The notes under the pieces were generated by a model, which ran no database searches, was not told where the DNA came from, and saw nothing but the letters and a program-made list of their open reading frames with translations. Source: Anaerobacillus sp. (lineage in GTDB: Bacteria; Bacillota; Bacilli; Bacillales_H; Anaerobacillaceae). Taken from it: a stretch of 7,858 bases of DNA. Every line of letters begins with the position of its first letter. Position 1 is the stretch's first letter. Both the position numbers and the translations under genes were made by a program. Below are positions 5,048-7,858 of the stretch, in pieces. The DNA is taken from contig SKOL01000757.1 in NCBI GenBank assembly GCA_007120055.1, positions 1-7,858 on the forward strand, in the 5' to 3' direction.

Positions 5048-5902
5048 ATGGCTACAGTTAAAAAAGAAGTTGGTTCAAAGAAGTTTTCATTACGAAAAAT
5101 GGTAGTATATGTATTTTTACTAAGTGCATCATTACTGTCCCTTTTCCCTTTTTACTATATGTTTGTAATGGCGACTCGTGTAAATAGAGAAATCAATCAA
5201 GTTCCACCACCGTTTACACCAGGTAGTGATTTAGTAAGTAACTTTCAAAAAGTATTAGGTAATATTGATTTCTTCGGTGCAATGTGGAATTCGTTTTTCG
5301 TCGCATCAACGGTCACTATTGGAACATTGTTTTTATGTTCGTTAGCAGGATATACTTTTGCTAAATTAGAATTTAAAGGAAAAAATATTTTATTCGTCAT
5401 GATATTAGTAACCATGATGATTCCACCACAGCTAGGGTTAATCCCTCAATATTATATTATTTCAACATTAGGTTGGTTAAATGACTTTAGAGCAATTATT
5501 ATCCCAGGTCTAATTAATGCATTCGGTATTTTTTGGATGAGGCAATACATTAAAGAGGGTGTACCGTTTGAATTAATTGAAGCGGCTAGGATTGATGGAT
5601 GCTCAAACTTTCGAATTTACTGGAATATTGTAGTTCCTATGATTTTACCGGCATTTGCTACACTAGGAATTATCGTATTTATGCACGTGTGGAATGATTT
5701 CTTATGGCCTTTAGTTGTATTACGTGATCCATCAATGCATACACTACAAGTTGCATTACGTTCATTAAATGATGCTCGTCAGTTAGATTATGGAATGATC
5801 ATGTCAGGAACATTCTGGGCGACGGTACCATTGTTAATTGTATTTTTACTATTCAACCGTTTATTTATCGATAGCTTGTCAGACGGTGCTGTAAAAAGTT
5901 AA
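5048..5902 (+). CDS. Sugar ABC transporter permease, MalG/UgpE type
   Basis: This is the second half of the importer channel, 284 residues with about six membrane helices starting near residue 19 after a Lys-rich cytoplasmic N-terminus. The EAA loop reads FELIEAARIDGC, with Glu178-Ala-Ala180 and Gly184. The preceding GLINAFGIFWMRQY is characteristic of MalG-type permeases, as is the C-terminal SLSDGAVKS. The ATG at 5048 has GGGAGGG just upstream, and the Shine-Dalgarno overlaps the stop codon of the first permease. The two subunits are therefore almost certainly translated from one message, and should form a heterodimer fed by the lipoprotein. Nothing looks broken. The substrate specificity is not visible in this subunit. 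Confidence 0.93.
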   Translation: MATVKKEVGSKKFSLRKMVVYVFLLSASLLSLFPFYYMFVMATRVNREINQVPPPFTPGSDLVSNFQKVLGNIDFFGAMWNSFFVASTVTIGTLFLCSLAGYTFAKLEFKGKNILFVMILVTMMIPPQLGLIPQYYIISTLGWLNDFRAIIIPGLINAFGIFWMRQYIKEGVPFELIEAARIDGCSNFRIYWNIVVPMILPAFATLGIIVFMHVWNDFLWPLVVLRDPSMHTLQVALRSLNDARQLDYGMIMSGTFWATVPLLIVFLLFNRLFIDSLSDGAVKS

Positions 5903-5927
5903 TTTCAGAAAAATTATTAAGAACTAA

Positions 5928-6116
5928 TTTTAACGTCTTGTTAATGAGTGAATTTCATAATTACCTAAAATGAGCCATATCAAACTATATGTAGTTGCGA
6001 GCGAATTAACGCAACTACATATAGATACTTGATGGCAAAATATTGAATTATGAAATTCATTAAATGGATGATTATTATTTCATAGTATTCATTAAACTAT
6101 TAACAAGACGTTTTAA
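5928..6116. mobile_element. Candidate MITE-like inverted-repeat element
   Basis: A 177-bp unit (5934-6110) has ends CGTCTTGTTAAT and ATTAACAAGACG, a perfect 12-bp terminal inverted repeat. It is flanked on both sides by TTTTAA (5928-5933 and 6111-6116), which could be a 6-bp target duplication. Inside, GAATTTCATAATT (5950-5962) pairs with 6046-6058. GCCA and TCAA (5974-5983) pair with TTGATGGC (6029-6036). A perfect 15-bp stem joins 5985-5999 to 6010-6024 around a 10-nt loop. The right arm carries about 35 extra bases with a direct repeat of ATTCATTAAA (6055-6064 and 6087-6096). No coding capacity is seen. A further pairing of 5913-5920 with 6113-6120 lies just outside. It could instead be a large RNA hairpin, and a 6-bp repeat in AT-rich DNA may be chance. 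Confidence 0.5.
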
Positions 6117-6133
6117 TAATGAGGTGCTAAAAA

Positions 6134-6733
6134 TTGAGTAGGATTATTGCAATAACTGAATTTATCTATAAATTTATAGCACTAAATTTTCTTTGGCTGC
6201 TGTTCCTTTTATTAGGGCTTGGAATTTTCGGGTTTATGCCAGCAACAGTAGCACTTTTTTCAATTATTAGGCAGTGGATTAAAGGAGAAAAAAATATCCC
6301 TTTATTTAAGACTTACTTTAAATTTTATAAAGCTGAATTTATTCGTTCGAATATAATAGGTATCATATTTTTACTAATATTTTATTTGATTTATGTTAAT
6401 TTTTCATTTGTATCATTTTTTTACCCTGAGAATATTCAGATTTTTATTTATATGTTGATTCTCTTTGTCGGTTTAATTGTGTTAATGACATTTATTAATT
6501 TATTTCCAGTTATGGCCCACTTTGAATACAAAACGTTACAATATATAAAGGTAGCAGCCGGGTTAGTTTTTCTTCAACCGTTGAGAACTTTATTGCAGAT
6601 CACGTGGGTGATTGCTTATGTTTTAATTGCGATAAATTTCCCGAAAATTTTTATCGTAATCGGTGTAAGTGTTTTCTCCTATGTGCTAATGAATATTAAT
6701 TATTCGATTTTTCAAAAGTATAAAGTAGTCTAA
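6134..6733 (+). CDS. YesL-like DUF624 membrane protein
   Basis: This small integral membrane protein (199 residues, about five hydrophobic segments) belongs to the DUF624/YesL group, often encoded beside carbohydrate ABC transporters in Bacillales; its biochemical role is unknown. Family features are the N-terminal NFLWLLFLLLGLGIFGFMPA hydrophobic block (residues 18-37), then the amphipathic RQWIKGE and FKTYFKFYKAEF stretch, and FPVMAHFEYK (124-133). The start is a TTG at 6134, with GAGGTG (6121-6126) 7 nt upstream; no ATG or GTG is better placed. The Shine-Dalgarno directly abuts the right end of the upstream inverted repeat, so folding of that repeat could influence translation. Context suggests an accessory to the sugar importer, but this is inference. 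No terminator is visible between this gene and the regulator. Confidence 0.82.
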   Translation: MSRIIAITEFIYKFIALNFLWLLFLLLGLGIFGFMPATVALFSIIRQWIKGEKNIPLFKTYFKFYKAEFIRSNIIGIIFLLIFYLIYVNFSFVSFFYPENIQIFIYMLILFVGLIVLMTFINLFPVMAHFEYKTLQYIKVAAGLVFLQPLRTLLQITWVIAYVLIAINFPKIFIVIGVSVFSYVLMNINYSIFQKYKVV

Positions 6734-6765
6734 TCATAGAGTGTTGGATTCATTTGCCGGTAAAA

Positions 6766-6795
6766 TTGACACAAAAACAAATGTAAGATTAAAAT
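6766..6795 (+). promoter_or_regulatory. Sigma-A promoter of the lacI-type regulator gene
   Basis: A perfect TTGACA (6766-6771) is followed after 18 bp by TAAAAT (6790-6795), five of six matches to TATAAT. The expected start is near 6802, inside the operator at 6800-6814. The gene can thus be expressed independently of the operon, although read-through from the YesL gene is also possible. Confidence 0.65.
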
Positions 6796-6799
6796 AAAT

Positions 6800-6814
6800 G
6801 AAAAGCGGTTTCGG
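6800..6814. promoter_or_regulatory. LacI-family operator in front of the regulator gene
   Basis: GAAAAGCGGTTTCGG contains AAAGCGGTTTC (6802-6812), identical to 11 bases of operator O2 ahead of the GH1 gene, with the central CG at 6806-6807. It overlaps the predicted transcription start of the regulator gene, as expected for negative autoregulation. CcpA is a less likely user because the TG of the cre consensus is one base out of register. Confidence 0.65.
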
Positions 6815-6831
6815 TCAAAAGGGGAATGGAT

Positions 6832-7842
6832 ATGACAACTATTTATGATATTGCAAAAAAAACAGGTTTTTCGATCACTACAGTTTCAAAAGTCTTAAAT
6901 AATTATTCGGATGTCAGTGAAAAGACTCGAAAGAAAATTTTAGAGGCAGTAGATGAAATGGGCTATTATCCTAGCTCTAGTGCAAGAACGTTAACGACAA
7001 AAAAGTCTTGGACAATTGGTGTTGTTTTCGTTGAAAATATCGGTGTTGGTATGGAGCATCCATTTTTTAATGCGGTTATAGAGAGTTTTAAAAAGAATGT
7101 AGAAAAATTTGGTTATGATTTACTTTTCGCTTCAAGGAAAATAGGAAATGATCATAAATCTTACTTAGATCATTTTCAATTTCGTGGCGTAGACGGAGTT
7201 GTCGTAGTTTGTTCTACGATTGATGATCCTGACGTTGAAAAATTAATGAATGCCGATATTCCTTCAGTTGTTATCGATTTAGATAGCAGAGGTTCAAGTG
7301 TTATTTTTAGTGACAATATCCATGGTAGTGAACTTGCTGTTGGATACTTATATTCATTAGGTCACCGTAAGATCGCTCACATTTCAGGTCATCAGGAACT
7401 ATATGTTGGGGAACAACGATTAAAAGGTTATGTTAGTGCAATGGAAAAACACAATCTGCCAATTCTAGAAAAATACATTGTCGATGGTGGCTACTTCTCG
7501 TTTGAAGGGGGCCAAAAAGCAATGAGAGAGCTACTAATGCTAAAAGAAACTCCTACAGCAGTATTTGTTGCGGGGGATTTAATGGCATTAGGTGCGATAG
7601 ATGAAATTCGTAACCACGGTTTAAATGTTCCAGATGATATATCAATTATAGGTTTTGATGATATAAAAATGGTTCAATATACGACTCCTGCATTAACAAC
7701 AATCAGACAAGACACTACGCTGATTGGAAAAACAGCTGCATCTCTCTTATTAGAACAAATTAACGATAAGAAAAAGCAGTTTATCTCTGCAAAAATTCCA
7801 GTAACTTTAGTAGAAAGAAAATCATGTCAGCCAATCGAGTAA
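6832..7842 (+). CDS. LacI/GalR-family transcriptional regulator of the sugar operon
   Basis: This is a dimeric DNA-binding repressor of 336 residues. Residues 3-24 (TIYDIAKKTGF, SITTVSKVLNN) form the LacI helix-turn-helix, with recognition helix around 15-22. The hinge helix SSSARTL carries Leu54, the residue that intercalates at the central CpG of family operators. The periplasmic-binding-protein-like core follows, from TIGVVFVENI (61-70) through AGDLMALGAIDEIR (247-260) to ISIIGFDDI (270-278), and would bind a sugar effector. I prefer the ATG at 6832 to the one at 6826: AAAGGGG (6818-6824) is 7 nt from the former and only 1 nt from the latter, and MTTIYDIA is the usual N-terminus. CcpA is unlikely, since the N-terminal recognition sequence differs and the gene sits in a sugar cluster. 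The probable role is repression of the beta-glucosidase operon and of itself; the inducer is unknown. Confidence 0.93.
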   Translation: MTTIYDIAKKTGFSITTVSKVLNNYSDVSEKTRKKILEAVDEMGYYPSSSARTLTTKKSWTIGVVFVENIGVGMEHPFFNAVIESFKKNVEKFGYDLLFASRKIGNDHKSYLDHFQFRGVDGVVVVCSTIDDPDVEKLMNADIPSVVIDLDSRGSSVIFSDNIHGSELAVGYLYSLGHRKIAHISGHQELYVGEQRLKGYVSAMEKHNLPILEKYIVDGGYFSFEGGQKAMRELLMLKETPTAVFVAGDLMALGAIDEIRNHGLNVPDDISIIGFDDIKMVQYTTPALTTIRQDTTLIGKTAASLLLEQINDKKKQFISAKIPVTLVERKSCQPIE

Positions 7843-7858
7843 CTGACACTAGAGTGAA

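Noticed and set aside
6826..6831. Earlier ATG of the LacI-type regulator
   Set aside because: The ribosome binding site would be 1 nt from it, against 7 nt for the ATG at 6832, and family members begin MTTIYDIA or similar.

Overview
The window looks like the chromosome of a low-GC Bacillus-type Firmicute. The DNA is AT-rich, the ribosome binding sites are strong AAGGAGG/AAAGGGG types, GTG and TTG starts are used, and all proteins resemble Bacillaceae families. The very acidic solute-binding lipoprotein and the neighbouring sodium-coupled transporter would suit an alkaliphilic or moderately halophilic Bacillus relative, but that is inference. Every recognised gene is on the + strand.

Layout. 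Positions 1-620 hold the C-terminal part of a neurotransmitter:sodium symporter (NSS) family transporter, closed by one clear and one possible terminator (637-712). Next is a gene-free control region (713-1082). It contains a good sigma-A promoter, a second possible promoter, and four operator-like palindromes with central CpGs about 70 bp apart. Then follow a GH1 beta-glucosidase (1083-2429), a sugar-binding lipoprotein (2566-3861), two MalF/MalG-type permeases (4118-5035 and 5048-5902), a YesL/DUF624 membrane protein (6134-6733) and a LacI-family repressor (6832-7842). The repressor has its own promoter and carries the same operator motif at its predicted transcription start.

How it works together. 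The lipoprotein and the two permeases form an ABC importer for an oligosaccharide. No ATPase gene is present, so a shared MsmX/MsiK-type ATPase encoded elsewhere is expected. The cytoplasmic GH1 enzyme would hydrolyse the imported, unphosphorylated beta-glucoside. The regulator would repress both the operon and itself until a sugar effector appears. The plan resembles the actinobacterial cebEFG-bglC cellobiose module, but the exact substrate cannot be read from sequence.

The parts least explained by genes lie between them. A perfect-loop hairpin without a T-run follows the lipoprotein gene (3871-3906). A larger hairpin with G-U wobble pairs precedes the first permease (3957-4049). A 177-bp interrupted inverted repeat, flanked by possible 6-bp target duplications (5928-6116), lies before the YesL gene and could be a MITE. 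I saw no CRISPR array, tRNA, rRNA, transposase or phage gene, and no convincing wholly new multigene system. The genes are a recognisable sugar-utilisation operon; the operator array and the intergenic inverted repeats deserve the second look.
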